This document shows, piece by piece, positions 19,021 through 26,973 of a stretch of DNA of 45,963 nt; the first letter of the stretch is position 1, and the number at the start of each line of letters is the position of its first letter. The notes under the pieces are model-generated. The model saw only the letters and a list, made by a program, of their open reading frames with translations. It was not told where the DNA came from and ran no database searches. This stretch comes from Rhodospirillaceae bacterium (GTDB lineage Bacteria > Pseudomonadota > Alphaproteobacteria > TMED109), in contig CACHHO010000006.1 in the NCBI GenBank assembly GCA_902579545.1, positions 1 to 45,963 on the forward strand, written 5' to 3'. A program made the position numbers and the translations under genes.

Positions 19021-20462
19021 TGGAAATAACAAAAAGAAAAAAAAGCATCAAAAGTTTTTTTAATTCTTCTAACTTCAATAGGTTGAAGTGGTTAAACAAA
19101 GCCAAAACTTTTCATAAAGAAGATATAAAGTTTTTAAAGGAAATTATATCTGAAGGATCTAATGTTTTAGAGTTAGGTTGCGGTAATGGGCAGCTTCTTG
19201 CTTCTTTAAAGCCTAAACATGGAATAGGTATTGATTTTAGTAAGAAATTGATAAAAGAAGCAAAAGGAAAACATTCATCTTTAACTTTTATTGAAGCTGA
19301 TATAGAAAGCTTGCCAGCAAATATAAAAAGAACAAAATTTGATTTTGTAATAGTATGCGATACTATTGGGTATTTAGAAGATGTGGAAGAGACACTTTCT
19401 AATCTACACCGTTTCTTTGATGAGGATACTAGATTAATAGTTTCTTATTACTCACCTTTATGGACGCCTTTATTAAACTTTGCATCACTTATTAGGTTAA
19501 AAATGCCTAATATTAATTCTACGCTACTTACTCCATCTGATATTTTTAATTTTTTAAAAGGGTCTAATTTTGAAACTGTTAGAATGGAAAGAAAAATTCT
19601 AGTTCCTTTTAGTCTCTTAGGTATTGAAAGAATAATAAATAGGTATTTAGCCTGTTTACCATTATTTTCAAACATTTGTTTAAGGCACTATAATATTTCT
19701 AGATCATTGAATGCTGTTAGGAGAAAGAATAAAAAATCAGCTAGCATAATTATACCTTGTAAAAATGAGCTGGGTAATATTAAAGAAGCTATTAATAGAA
19801 TCCCAAAATTTACGGAAAAAATAGAAGTAATATTTGTAGAAGGTAATTCTAGTGATGGTACTTGGGAAGAAATATTAAAAGTAATTAATAATAATGATTT
19901 TAAAAAAAAAGGAATTTCAATAAGAGCTTTTAAACAACCAAGTTCAGGAAAAGCTGACGCAGTTTTTTTTGCTTTTGAAAAAGCTAAAAATGATATATTA
20001 ATTATTTTAGATGGGGACTTAACCGTTAGTCCAGAGTCTTTAGTCAAATTCTGGAAAAAAATTTCTACTGGACAAGCAGAGTATGTAAATGGTTCAAGGT
20101 TAGTTTATCCTATGGATAATAATGCTATGAGATTTTTAAATTACCTAGCAAATAAAATTTTTTCAATATTGTTTACCTGGTTATTAGGACAAAGGTTTAC
20201 AGATACTTTATGTGGAACTAAAGTTCTTAGTAAAAAAAATTATATGAGAATAAAGAGAAAAAATGAAGATTTAGGAAATTTTGATCCTTTTGGCGATTTT
20301 TTTATTATTTTTGGAGCATCAAGGCTTTGTTTAAAAATTACTGAAGTTCCTATAAGATATAAGGCAAGAGTATATGGAGAGACTCAAATCTCAAGGTTCT
20401 CTCACGGAATACTTTTAATTAGAATGCTAGTTTTTGCGTTTTTAATGATTAAAGCAATCTAA
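19020..20462 (+). CDS. Bifunctional class I SAM methyltransferase / GT2 glycosyltransferase fusion
   Basis: A 480-residue two-domain protein. Residues about 1-200 are a class I methyltransferase: VLELGCGNGQLLASL (glycine motif 51-57), then GIGIDFSKKL and VIVCDTIGYLED. From about residue 240 a GT2 domain of the dolichyl-phosphate-mannose-synthase type begins with SIIIPCKNELGNI, continues with VEGNSSDGTWEE, ILDGDLTVSP (D331-G-D333), and DTLCGTKVL, and ends in a hydrophobic segment (LVFAFLMI). The ATG at 19020 overlaps the dehydrogenase stop (TAATG); a TTG 12 nt upstream is less likely. The GT2 half would make a polyprenyl-phosphate sugar or extend a glycan, and the methyltransferase half could modify the same product. 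The pairing suggests consecutive steps; substrates are unknown. Confidence 0.85.
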   Translation: MEITKRKKSIKSFFNSSNFNRLKWLNKAKTFHKEDIKFLKEIISEGSNVLELGCGNGQLLASLKPKHGIGIDFSKKLIKEAKGKHSSLTFIEADIESLPANIKRTKFDFVIVCDTIGYLEDVEETLSNLHRFFDEDTRLIVSYYSPLWTPLLNFASLIRLKMPNINSTLLTPSDIFNFLKGSNFETVRMERKILVPFSLLGIERIINRYLACLPLFSNICLRHYNISRSLNAVRRKNKKSASIIIPCKNELGNIKEAINRIPKFTEKIEVIFVEGNSSDGTWEEILKVINNNDFKKKGISIRAFKQPSSGKADAVFFAFEKAKNDILIILDGDLTVSPESLVKFWKKISTGQAEYVNGSRLVYPMDNNAMRFLNYLANKIFSILFTWLLGQRFTDTLCGTKVLSKKNYMRIKRKNEDLGNFDPFGDFFIIFGASRLCLKITEVPIRYKARVYGETQISRFSHGILLIRMLVFAFLMIKAI

Positions 20463-20470
20463 TAATATTT

Positions 20471-21196
20471 ATGAAAACATTAGTTTTATATGCTTTAAAT
20501 TTTTTTGATTTTTTTTATAAAAAAAAATTATTAACCCATTTAAAAAAAGTTATGAAAGGTAATGATAATATTTTTTTTGATGTAGGGGCACATCGGGGAG
20601 AGACTGTTAAAATGATCGTAAATAACTTTAATGCAAAAGAAATTTTTGCTTTTGAACCTTTAAAATCTAATTTTAATAGGCTTAAAACAAACACCTCATC
20701 TATTAAAAAAAATAAAAATATTAAAGTTCAATATTTTAACTTTGCATTAGGGGTAAAAAAAGAAAGAAAAAACATTAAGGAGATGATAGAAACTTCATCT
20801 TCTACATTCAACCCAATTGATACAAAATCTAAATATTTTAAAAGAAAAGTTTTTCTTTTAGGAGGAATATTTAAAAAAAATATATATAAGGAGAGAGAAG
20901 TTTTAGTAGAGAAAGCTAAGGATGTAGTTATAAAATGTAATATAAAAAAAATTGACTTGCTTAAAATAGATACTGAAGGTTTTGAGTTTAATGTTATAAA
21001 AGGATTTCAAAAGGAATTAAAAAAAGTAAGAGTTATTCTATTTGAACATCATTATGACTTAATGATCAAAAAAGATTACAAATATCATGATATTAACAAT
21101 TATTTACTTAATAATAATTTTAAACTTTTATTTAAGTTTAAAATGCCTTTCAGAAAAACTTTTGAATATCTTTACTTTAATGAAATAATTAAATGA
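20471..21196 (+). CDS. FkbM family methyltransferase
   Basis: A 241-residue SAM-dependent O-methyltransferase. FFDVGAHRGETVKMI is the SAM-binding motif, AFEPLKSNFNRL follows as motif II, and LLKIDTEGFEFNVIKGF is the FkbM signature. FkbM proteins are common in bacterial glycan loci, where they methylate sugar hydroxyls. It begins 8 nt after the fusion gene and overlaps the membrane glycosyltransferase gene by ATGA (21193-21196). The acceptor is unknown; a terminal or branch sugar of the cluster's glycan is the natural guess. Confidence 0.85.
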   Translation: MKTLVLYALNFFDFFYKKKLLTHLKKVMKGNDNIFFDVGAHRGETVKMIVNNFNAKEIFAFEPLKSNFNRLKTNTSSIKKNKNIKVQYFNFALGVKKERKNIKEMIETSSSTFNPIDTKSKYFKRKVFLLGGIFKKNIYKEREVLVEKAKDVVIKCNIKKIDLLKIDTEGFEFNVIKGFQKELKKVRVILFEHHYDLMIKKDYKYHDINNYLLNNNFKLLFKFKMPFRKTFEYLYFNEIIK

Positions 21197-22506
21197 TATA
21201 CAAAAATATAATTTTGATTTCATTGGCCTTTTCTATAAGGGCTATTTATATTTTTTTTCAAGATATAAAATCATTAGATGGTTTAATAGAAGATGAAATA
21301 ATGTATTGGGTAAATTCGTTATCTTTTATAGAAACAGGAAAATTAAATGAAAACATAATAAATGAGAGAATGCCAGGAGTATTTTATTATTTTAAAGCAT
21401 TAATTATTTTGGCTTCTAAAAACTTGCTATTTGTAATTTTAATACAAGCATTAATTGACTCATTAAGCTGTTTAATGCTTTATAAAATAACTGAATTAGT
21501 TTTGCCTAAATATAAAAAGATTGTTTTTGGTTTTGCTTCTTTATCGCCGTTAATGATCATTTTATCATCACAAATATTATCAGAGACTATTTTTTTATTT
21601 ATCTTTATAATTTTTATTTACTTTTTATTGAAAGTTTTACTAACAGAAAAAAATATATATATAAATATAGCATTGGCAGGATTGTTTTTAGGGCTGTCAT
21701 GTAATATTCGTTCTATTACATTTCCATTAATTTTTTTATCTATTATACCTTTACTTATAGTGCTATTAAATAAAAGAGTAAAAAATTTCAAATTATTTTT
21801 ATTATCTAGTTTATTTTTAATTTTTGCTATAATGCCTATATATAATAGATTAAATAATAATTTTAAAAATCATGAAAGTTTTTCTTTAACGACTCAAACG
21901 GGAACTCATATGGCTTATTGGGTTACGCCTTTAATTTTATCTGAAACTAAAAATATTAATAGAAATGAAGCTTTAGAGATAGTTAATGAATACAAAAAAA
22001 AATATACTTTTAGTGAAGATGCTTTTCAAAATGACCTTAAATTAAGAAAAATTAGTTTTGAAATTCTGTCTGAAATAAATAAAATAGAATTAATATATTA
22101 TTGGGTTCGTGGAATCGTTCTTAATTTAACAGCTCCATCAATATTAATTGATAAAAAATTGAGAACCCTGCCCCACCCATCTTATTATGAAGCCGGGAAC
22201 CTTATGCTTTGGTTAAAAGCTTTAGTAAAAGATTCAAGTTATTACAATTATCTCTTTTTAATTTTAGTAGCCGCTATTACTTCTATTTATACTTTGCTAT
22301 CTTTATTTATAGGGCCTATAATTGTTTATCAATTAAATAGGACTATATTTAGTTTAACATTATTGTACGTATTATATTTTATGTTTATTACGGGGCCCGT
22401 TTTATCGCCCAAATACATTTTTCCTATTTTGCCATGTATTTTCTTTTATCAAGGTATAACATTTTATGAATGTTATAAGTATCTAAGAAAATTTATTAAA
22501 ATTTAA
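21193..22506 (+). CDS. GT39/ArnT-like integral membrane glycosyltransferase
   Basis: A 437-residue protein with about ten hydrophobic segments. The first extracytoplasmic loop carries LDGLIEDEIMYW, the acidic (D/E)-containing motif expected of GT-C enzymes of the PMT/ArnT type, and the following NERMPGVFYYFKALI matches the loop and second membrane helix of that family. These enzymes use polyprenyl-phosphate sugars as donors on the periplasmic side, which fits the dolichyl-phosphate-mannose-synthase-like domain encoded two genes upstream. It overlaps the FkbM gene by four bases and the convergent fcl gene by four bases at its 3' end. Substrate unknown. Confidence 0.78.
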   Translation: MIYKNIILISLAFSIRAIYIFFQDIKSLDGLIEDEIMYWVNSLSFIETGKLNENIINERMPGVFYYFKALIILASKNLLFVILIQALIDSLSCLMLYKITELVLPKYKKIVFGFASLSPLMIILSSQILSETIFLFIFIIFIYFLLKVLLTEKNIYINIALAGLFLGLSCNIRSITFPLIFLSIIPLLIVLLNKRVKNFKLFLLSSLFLIFAIMPIYNRLNNNFKNHESFSLTTQTGTHMAYWVTPLILSETKNINRNEALEIVNEYKKKYTFSEDAFQNDLKLRKISFEILSEINKIELIYYWVRGIVLNLTAPSILIDKKLRTLPHPSYYEAGNLMLWLKALVKDSSYYNYLFLILVAAITSIYTLLSLFIGPIIVYQLNRTIFSLTLLYVLYFMFITGPVLSPKYIFPILPCIFFYQGITFYECYKYLRKFIKI

Positions 22507-23456
22507 AAATTATTTTTTTTCATGAAATCATTTATGGTTTGTTTAAGGCCTTCTTTTATATGAATGCTAGGGGACCATCCTAAGTTTCTAATTTTAGTAA
22601 TATCTAATCTTTTAAGTAATGTTCCATCTGGTATATCTGTATTAAAAATAAAACTACCTTTCCATCCTACTATACCTGATATTTCTTCAGCTAATTCAAT
22701 TATTGAAATATCTTTTGAAGTACCTACATTTATTGGTTCGTCACTAGAATAGTTTTTAGTAAGAAAGCAAACAGCGTCAGCAAGGTCATGAACGTGTAAA
22801 AATTCTCTTTTTGGTTTTCCTGTTCCCCAAATTTCTACAAATTTATTTTTTTCAATTTTAGCCTTTGTTATTTTATTTATCAAAGCAGCCAATACATGAG
22901 AAGTTTGAGGGTTGTAATTATCATTATCTCCATAGAGGTTTGTGGGCATTACAGTTATAAAGTCTTTATCATGCTCTTTAAAATAATAACTGCATAGTTT
23001 TAAGCCAGCAATTTTTGCTAAAGCATAACCTTCATTAGTTTTTTCTAAAGGTTTTTTTAATAGTTCTTCTTCTTGAATAGGTTGACTTGCATCTCTTGGA
23101 TAAATGCATGAAGATCCTAAAAAAACTAATTTTTCTACATTATTTTCAGCAGATGATTTTATAATATTATTTTGTATCATAAGATTATCATACAAAAAAC
23201 TTGTCTGATTAGAGCTATTGGCTAATATGCCTCCTACTTTAGCAGCTGCTAATATTACGACATTTGGAGATTTCTCTTTTATCCAATTATTAGTCTTTTC
23301 TTGTTCAACTAAATTTAGTTCGGTTTTCTCAACTGTTTGGATAAGGCAGTTTTCTTTTCTTAATCTCTTTACTAATGATTTCCCAACCATACCATTATGT
23401 CCTGCAACCCAAACCTTTTTTCCTTTAAGTTCAAATTTATAATTTTTTTTTTCCAT
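22503..23456 (-). CDS. fcl: GDP-L-fucose synthase
   Basis: A 317-residue short-chain dehydrogenase that epimerises and reduces GDP-4-keto-6-deoxy-D-mannose to GDP-L-fucose with NADPH. The nucleotide-binding motif GHNGMVG uses G19, G22 and G25. The catalytic Y-x3-K is Y144-ALA-K148. SSCIYP, PTNLYGDNDNY and NVGTSKDISI are family stretches. The length is normal. Its ATG directly follows the gmd stop codon, so the two consecutive enzymes are co-transcribed, on the strand opposite to the main glycan run. The 3' end overlaps the GT39-like gene by 4 bp. Confidence 0.93.
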   Translation of the reverse strand: MEKKNYKFELKGKKVWVAGHNGMVGKSLVKRLRKENCLIQTVEKTELNLVEQEKTNNWIKEKSPNVVILAAAKVGGILANSSNQTSFLYDNLMIQNNIIKSSAENNVEKLVFLGSSCIYPRDASQPIQEEELLKKPLEKTNEGYALAKIAGLKLCSYYFKEHDKDFITVMPTNLYGDNDNYNPQTSHVLAALINKITKAKIEKNKFVEIWGTGKPKREFLHVHDLADAVCFLTKNYSSDEPINVGTSKDISIIELAEEISGIVGWKGSFIFNTDIPDGTLLKRLDITKIRNLGWSPSIHIKEGLKQTINDFMKKNNF

Positions 23457-24494
23457 CTATTTAATTGATTCTATATCTTTTTTAACCATTTCAGATATCA
23501 TTTCTCTAAAAGTAATTTTAGGTAGCCAATTAAGTATTTCTTTAGCCTTAGTTGCATCACCTTCAAGATAATCTACTTCAGTTGGTCTAAAATATCTTTT
23601 ATCTATCTCAATTAACACCTTTTCATTGTCTTTATTTATACCAACTTCTTTTATTCCTTTACCTTTCCAAGAAATAGTAATACCTACTTCTTTAAAAGCT
23701 ATTTCACAAAACTCTCTTACTGTATAACTCTTACCTGTCGCTAATACGAAGTCTTCGGGTGTATTATGCTGTAAAATTTTCCACATACCTTCAACGTAGT
23801 CTTTGGCATGTCCCCAATCTCTTCGAGCATCTAAATTTCCTAGCCATAACTTATCTTGTTTTCCTTTTAAAATATAGGCTACAGCACGAGTTATTTTTCT
23901 AGTAACAAATGTCTCTCCTCTTAGAGGGCTTTCATGGTTGAATAAAATCCCATTAGCTGCAAATATACCATATGCTTCTCTATAGTTAACCGTAACCCAG
24001 TATGAATAAAGCTTTGCTGCTGCGTAAGGGCTTCTTGGTTGGAAAATAGTTTTTTCATTCTGAGGAGGAGGGGACTTACCAAACATTTCTGAGGTTGATG
24101 CTTGATAGAACCTAACTTTATTTTCCAAATTTAAAGTTCTTATTGCTTCAAGGAGCCTAATTGTTCCTAAGGCATCTGAGTTAGCAGTATATTCTGGAGT
24201 TTCAAAGCTTACTTTTACATGGCTTTGTGCTCCTAAATTATATATCTCATTTGGCTGAATTTTTTGAATAATTCTTATTAAATTAGATGCATCAGTTAAA
24301 TCACCATAATGCAATATGAAACTAGGTTTATTCTCGTGTGGATCAACGTAAATATTCTCTAATCTCCCTGTATTAAAAGAGGAGGAGCGTCTTTTTATGC
24401 CATGAACTTCATAGTTTTTTTCTAGTAAAAACCTAGATAAATATGCTCCGTCTTGACCTGTGACTCCTGTAATAAGTGCTTTTTTTTTTGTCAA
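23457..24494 (-). CDS. gmd: GDP-mannose 4,6-dehydratase
   Basis: A 345-residue NADP-dependent dehydratase that converts GDP-D-mannose to GDP-4-keto-6-deoxy-D-mannose, the step before Fcl. The N-terminus [15 protein letters not shown] has the G10/G13/G16 Rossmann motif, followed by [16 protein letters not shown]. Active-site residues are visible as ASTSEMFG (T134, E136) and SPYAAAK (Y157, K161). The start is TTG at 24494 with an AAGGA Shine-Dalgarno 8 nt away; no ATG is available that keeps the Rossmann strand. Substrate GDP-mannose would come from the manC gene 6 kb downstream. Confidence 0.95.
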   Translation of the reverse strand: MTKKKALITGVTGQDGAYLSRFLLEKNYEVHGIKRRSSSFNTGRLENIYVDPHENKPSFILHYGDLTDASNLIRIIQKIQPNEIYNLGAQSHVKVSFETPEYTANSDALGTIRLLEAIRTLNLENKVRFYQASTSEMFGKSPPPQNEKTIFQPRSPYAAAKLYSYWVTVNYREAYGIFAANGILFNHESPLRGETFVTRKITRAVAYILKGKQDKLWLGNLDARRDWGHAKDYVEGMWKILQHNTPEDFVLATGKSYTVREFCEIAFKEVGITISWKGKGIKEVGINKDNEKVLIEIDKRYFRPTEVDYLEGDATKAKEILNWLPKITFREMISEMVKKDIESIK

Positions 24495-24507
24495 TGAACT
24501 TTTCCTT
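24494..24507 (-). promoter_or_regulatory. Shine-Dalgarno sequence deciding the TTG start of gmd
   Basis: On the minus strand AAGGA (plus coordinates 24503-24507) lies 8 nt before TTG at 24494. The conserved Gmd N-terminus begins directly after this codon, so the start is secure. Confidence 0.7.
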
Positions 24508-24563
24508 AATTAATATATAATAATAACTTAAAATAAAAGTATTAACATTAAAAAGTTACTGTA
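24495..24563. promoter_or_regulatory. Divergent intergenic region between gmd and the Wzy/WaaL-like gene
   Basis: A 69-bp, almost pure A+T spacer must hold promoters in both directions. On the plus strand a TATAAT hexamer at 24516-24521 is a possible -10 box for the ligase-like gene, but I see no convincing -35 at normal spacing. No operator-like palindrome is obvious. Confidence 0.35.
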
Positions 24564-26699
24564 ATGAACATGTTTAGTATAAATTTTAACCTAATAATTA
24601 AAACAATATTCGCAATTATAGCATCATGGGTTATAATTTCAGCAACGCCATATTTTAGACTAAACGGTCCTCAACCACAGGTAGACACACAAGTTATTTT
24701 TTTACATGGGATGTGTGGTATATTTTATTTCTATCAAGCCATTAGGTTTAGTATTGACAGATATGAGTTAAACAAATTATTTCAACCCTTAATTTTTTTT
24801 CCTTTTTTAATTGGCTTTATAGGGATAATAGCTAGCCTATTTTCTAAAAATTTTAACACATCTATGTTTGGTTCTGCTCAAATAGGTCAAGGTGTATTTT
24901 GGTACTTTGATTTAGCTGTAATGATACTTCTTTTTGCAAACTTAAGTTCAAATATAAAAGTTAGATGGATTATGTTTATTAATCTTTTTATTCTAACATC
25001 TGTTGTCTCTATTTTTACTATTTTCCCTTCATGGAAAGGAATACCTCTAGAGTTTTATTATTTTACTGATTATTTGTGTTTTTATGGAGTGTTAACCTAT
25101 ATAGTTTTTACTACTTTAACTAAAAATTTTTATTTTCAAATTTTAGGTTTTTTACTTTTAGGTTATTATTTTACGTTTCTTGATAATAATGCAGCTACAA
25201 TATGTTGGATTACAACTTTTCTAGTAGGATTTTTTTATTTAACGCTTAAGGTCTTAAATAAATATATAAACACGAAATTTATAATCAAATTCCTTTATTC
25301 AGATTATATTTTTACCTTTGTTATATTTCTTTTTAGCGCTTTAGTTTTATTTAGCTCCTTATATTTTTGGTCTACTAATTACAGGTTGCCGCTGGACGTA
25401 AAGTTTACAATATTAGAACCAATTGTAGTAAGAGGAAAAATAATTGAGAATAGTTTGGCAGGTTTAGATAGCTTTAAAAATATTCTCATAGGTAATGGAT
25501 GGGGTATGATCCCAGACTTGCTATTAGAAAATATGAGTTCTTGGCAATATGATCAGTTAAGACTAGGGCTTAATCTACACTTTCATTCACATAACGAATT
25601 GGCTGAACATTTTGTGGCATTAGGGTTAATAGGAGGAATTACTTTTCTAGCATATATTTTTTTTATTATTAGAGAGGCAGGTAGAATAAGTTTTTCTTCT
25701 AAACTTGGCTGGCTTCTATTTTTTAAAATTAATTGTTTTTGGTTTTTATGGACAGGAACTCTCACAGTATTTGCTATTGCTATAAGTTCTGTAATATATC
25801 TGAAGTCAAGTTCGCATAAATATTTAACTAATATATTAAAAAATAGAATTATGTATCAAATAATTTCAAGTTGTATTTCATTATTGATAGGTAGTTCATT
25901 GATTTATGCTTCTTATAAATCTTATGCAATAGTAAAAATGAATCCATTGGTCTCCTATGGAAATATTTACGATTATGCTGAAAAAAATATAAACTTATCA
26001 AAAAAATGTTTGCCATTTTATGACGATGGCAATAGGTCAGGCTTCCTTTTAGAGAGATTTTTGGCATCATATGGAGCCCATGTTATGTGGATAGAAGAAG
26101 ACAAAAGTTTTAAATCTTTAATGGTCTTACAAGAACTGCAGTGTAAAGCAAACGATATATTGAGATCTGATAAAGGTAGTGCTCTCCTATTAAGTGTAGC
26201 CCTAAAGGTAGATGCTGATTATTATTATAAATTGGGGAACACTGAACAAGGAGTTTCTTATTTTTTAAAATTTTATGATGATTGGTATATGAAGGCAAAA
26301 TTAATGTCAAAAAATTTAAAAAAAAGAGGGGATTTACTATCTCCTTATCTATCATATGCCATTAATAATGGTAAGAGTAAAGATGCCGTTGAGGTTTGTG
26401 ATACTCAACCTGAAGGAATTGAAGCCTTCTGTTCCTTAGTGAGAGCATATGAATTGTTAGAAAGAAAAAATTTAAATAAAAATGATATTAGAGAAAGTAT
26501 TAAATTAATTAAAGATTCTATAGATAAAGGAATTTTTAATGAGTTAGTCCCCCAATTTTGGTGGGAAGGAAATCAACATATTGAAGATCTTGCTTTCTAT
26601 GGTATTAAGGGAATTCCGCTAGCTCCTGACATTTTATTTTTAATTTCAGACGAAGAAAAGAAGAAACTAGAAGATATGTTAAATTATTTTGAAAATTAA
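24564..26699 (+). CDS. O-antigen ligase/polymerase-like membrane protein (Wzy/WaaL/PglL superfamily) with large C-terminal domain
   Basis: A 711-residue protein. Residues about 1-455 hold roughly twelve membrane segments. The large periplasmic loop ends in HFHSHNELAEHF followed by VALGLIGGITFLAYI, the histidine-containing motif of the Wzy_C/WaaL/PglL superfamily. These proteins polymerise or transfer undecaprenyl-linked glycans to lipid A or protein in the periplasm. After the last membrane helix comes a roughly 250-residue soluble region, mostly helical and TPR-like in texture, with several cysteines (KKCLPF, LQCKAN, VEVCDT, AFCSLV) that could form disulfides in the periplasm. Simple WaaL ligases lack such a tail. 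Whether it is a ligase, polymerase or protein O-oligosaccharyltransferase cannot be settled by eye. Confidence 0.75.
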   Translation: MNMFSINFNLIIKTIFAIIASWVIISATPYFRLNGPQPQVDTQVIFLHGMCGIFYFYQAIRFSIDRYELNKLFQPLIFFPFLIGFIGIIASLFSKNFNTSMFGSAQIGQGVFWYFDLAVMILLFANLSSNIKVRWIMFINLFILTSVVSIFTIFPSWKGIPLEFYYFTDYLCFYGVLTYIVFTTLTKNFYFQILGFLLLGYYFTFLDNNAATICWITTFLVGFFYLTLKVLNKYINTKFIIKFLYSDYIFTFVIFLFSALVLFSSLYFWSTNYRLPLDVKFTILEPIVVRGKIIENSLAGLDSFKNILIGNGWGMIPDLLLENMSSWQYDQLRLGLNLHFHSHNELAEHFVALGLIGGITFLAYIFFIIREAGRISFSSKLGWLLFFKINCFWFLWTGTLTVFAIAISSVIYLKSSSHKYLTNILKNRIMYQIISSCISLLIGSSLIYASYKSYAIVKMNPLVSYGNIYDYAEKNINLSKKCLPFYDDGNRSGFLLERFLASYGAHVMWIEEDKSFKSLMVLQELQCKANDILRSDKGSALLLSVALKVDADYYYKLGNTEQGVSYFLKFYDDWYMKAKLMSKNLKKRGDLLSPYLSYAINNGKSKDAVEVCDTQPEGIEAFCSLVRAYELLERKNLNKNDIRESIKLIKDSIDKGIFNELVPQFWWEGNQHIEDLAFYGIKGIPLAPDILFLISDEEKKKLEDMLNYFEN

Positions 26700-26856
26700 A
26701 AAAAATTTGTATTTAGAATTAAACATGATAACAGTTTTGGGCAAAATTAAATTATTTTAAAGATACAGTTAAAATAAAGCATTATTAATTATTTTTAGTT
26801 TATAAAAAGGCTTGTCTTCCTAATCATCCCATAAAAATTATAAATAAAATCTAATT

Positions 26857-26874
26857 TGTTGCATAATTGCAACA
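26857..26874 (+). terminator. Inverted repeat followed by T-rich tract, possible terminator
   Basis: TGTTGCA and TGCAACA form a perfect 7-bp stem with a TAAT loop, followed by ATTTTATTTTTTTTT-like sequence. It lies about 160 nt after the ligase-like gene and upstream of the autotransporter promoter, where a terminator would insulate the two. The stem is short, so it could equally be an operator palindrome. The rest of the 274-bp gap (26700-26973) holds no gene I can recognise. Confidence 0.4.
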
Positions 26875-26930
26875 TTTTATTTTTTTTTAATTATATCAAA
26901 AAAAAGAGTGTAATTTTGTGTGACGTTCTA

Positions 26931-26966
26931 TATACTCGTGTTAGTTGTTTAAACAATACGTAGGAG
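26931..26966 (+). promoter_or_regulatory. Putative promoter, palindrome and RBS of the autotransporter gene
   Basis: TATACT at 26931-26936 is a plausible -10 box; the -35 region is poorly matched. Directly downstream, near the expected transcription start, is a perfect 12-bp palindrome TTGTTTAAACAA (26945-26956), a possible operator. A strong AGGAG Shine-Dalgarno at 26962-26966 lies 7 nt before the ATG at 26974. Confidence 0.45.
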
Positions 26967-26973
26967 ATTTATA

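Noticed and set aside
19688-20047. A 119-codon minus-strand frame inside the GT2 half of the fusion gene
   Set aside because: It is a shadow of a strongly supported coding region with no independent features.
26700-26856. A small ORF or riboswitch in the longest intergenic gap
   Set aside because: The only ATG-started frame seen (from about 26724) has about a dozen codons, and no conserved aptamer-like sequence is visible.
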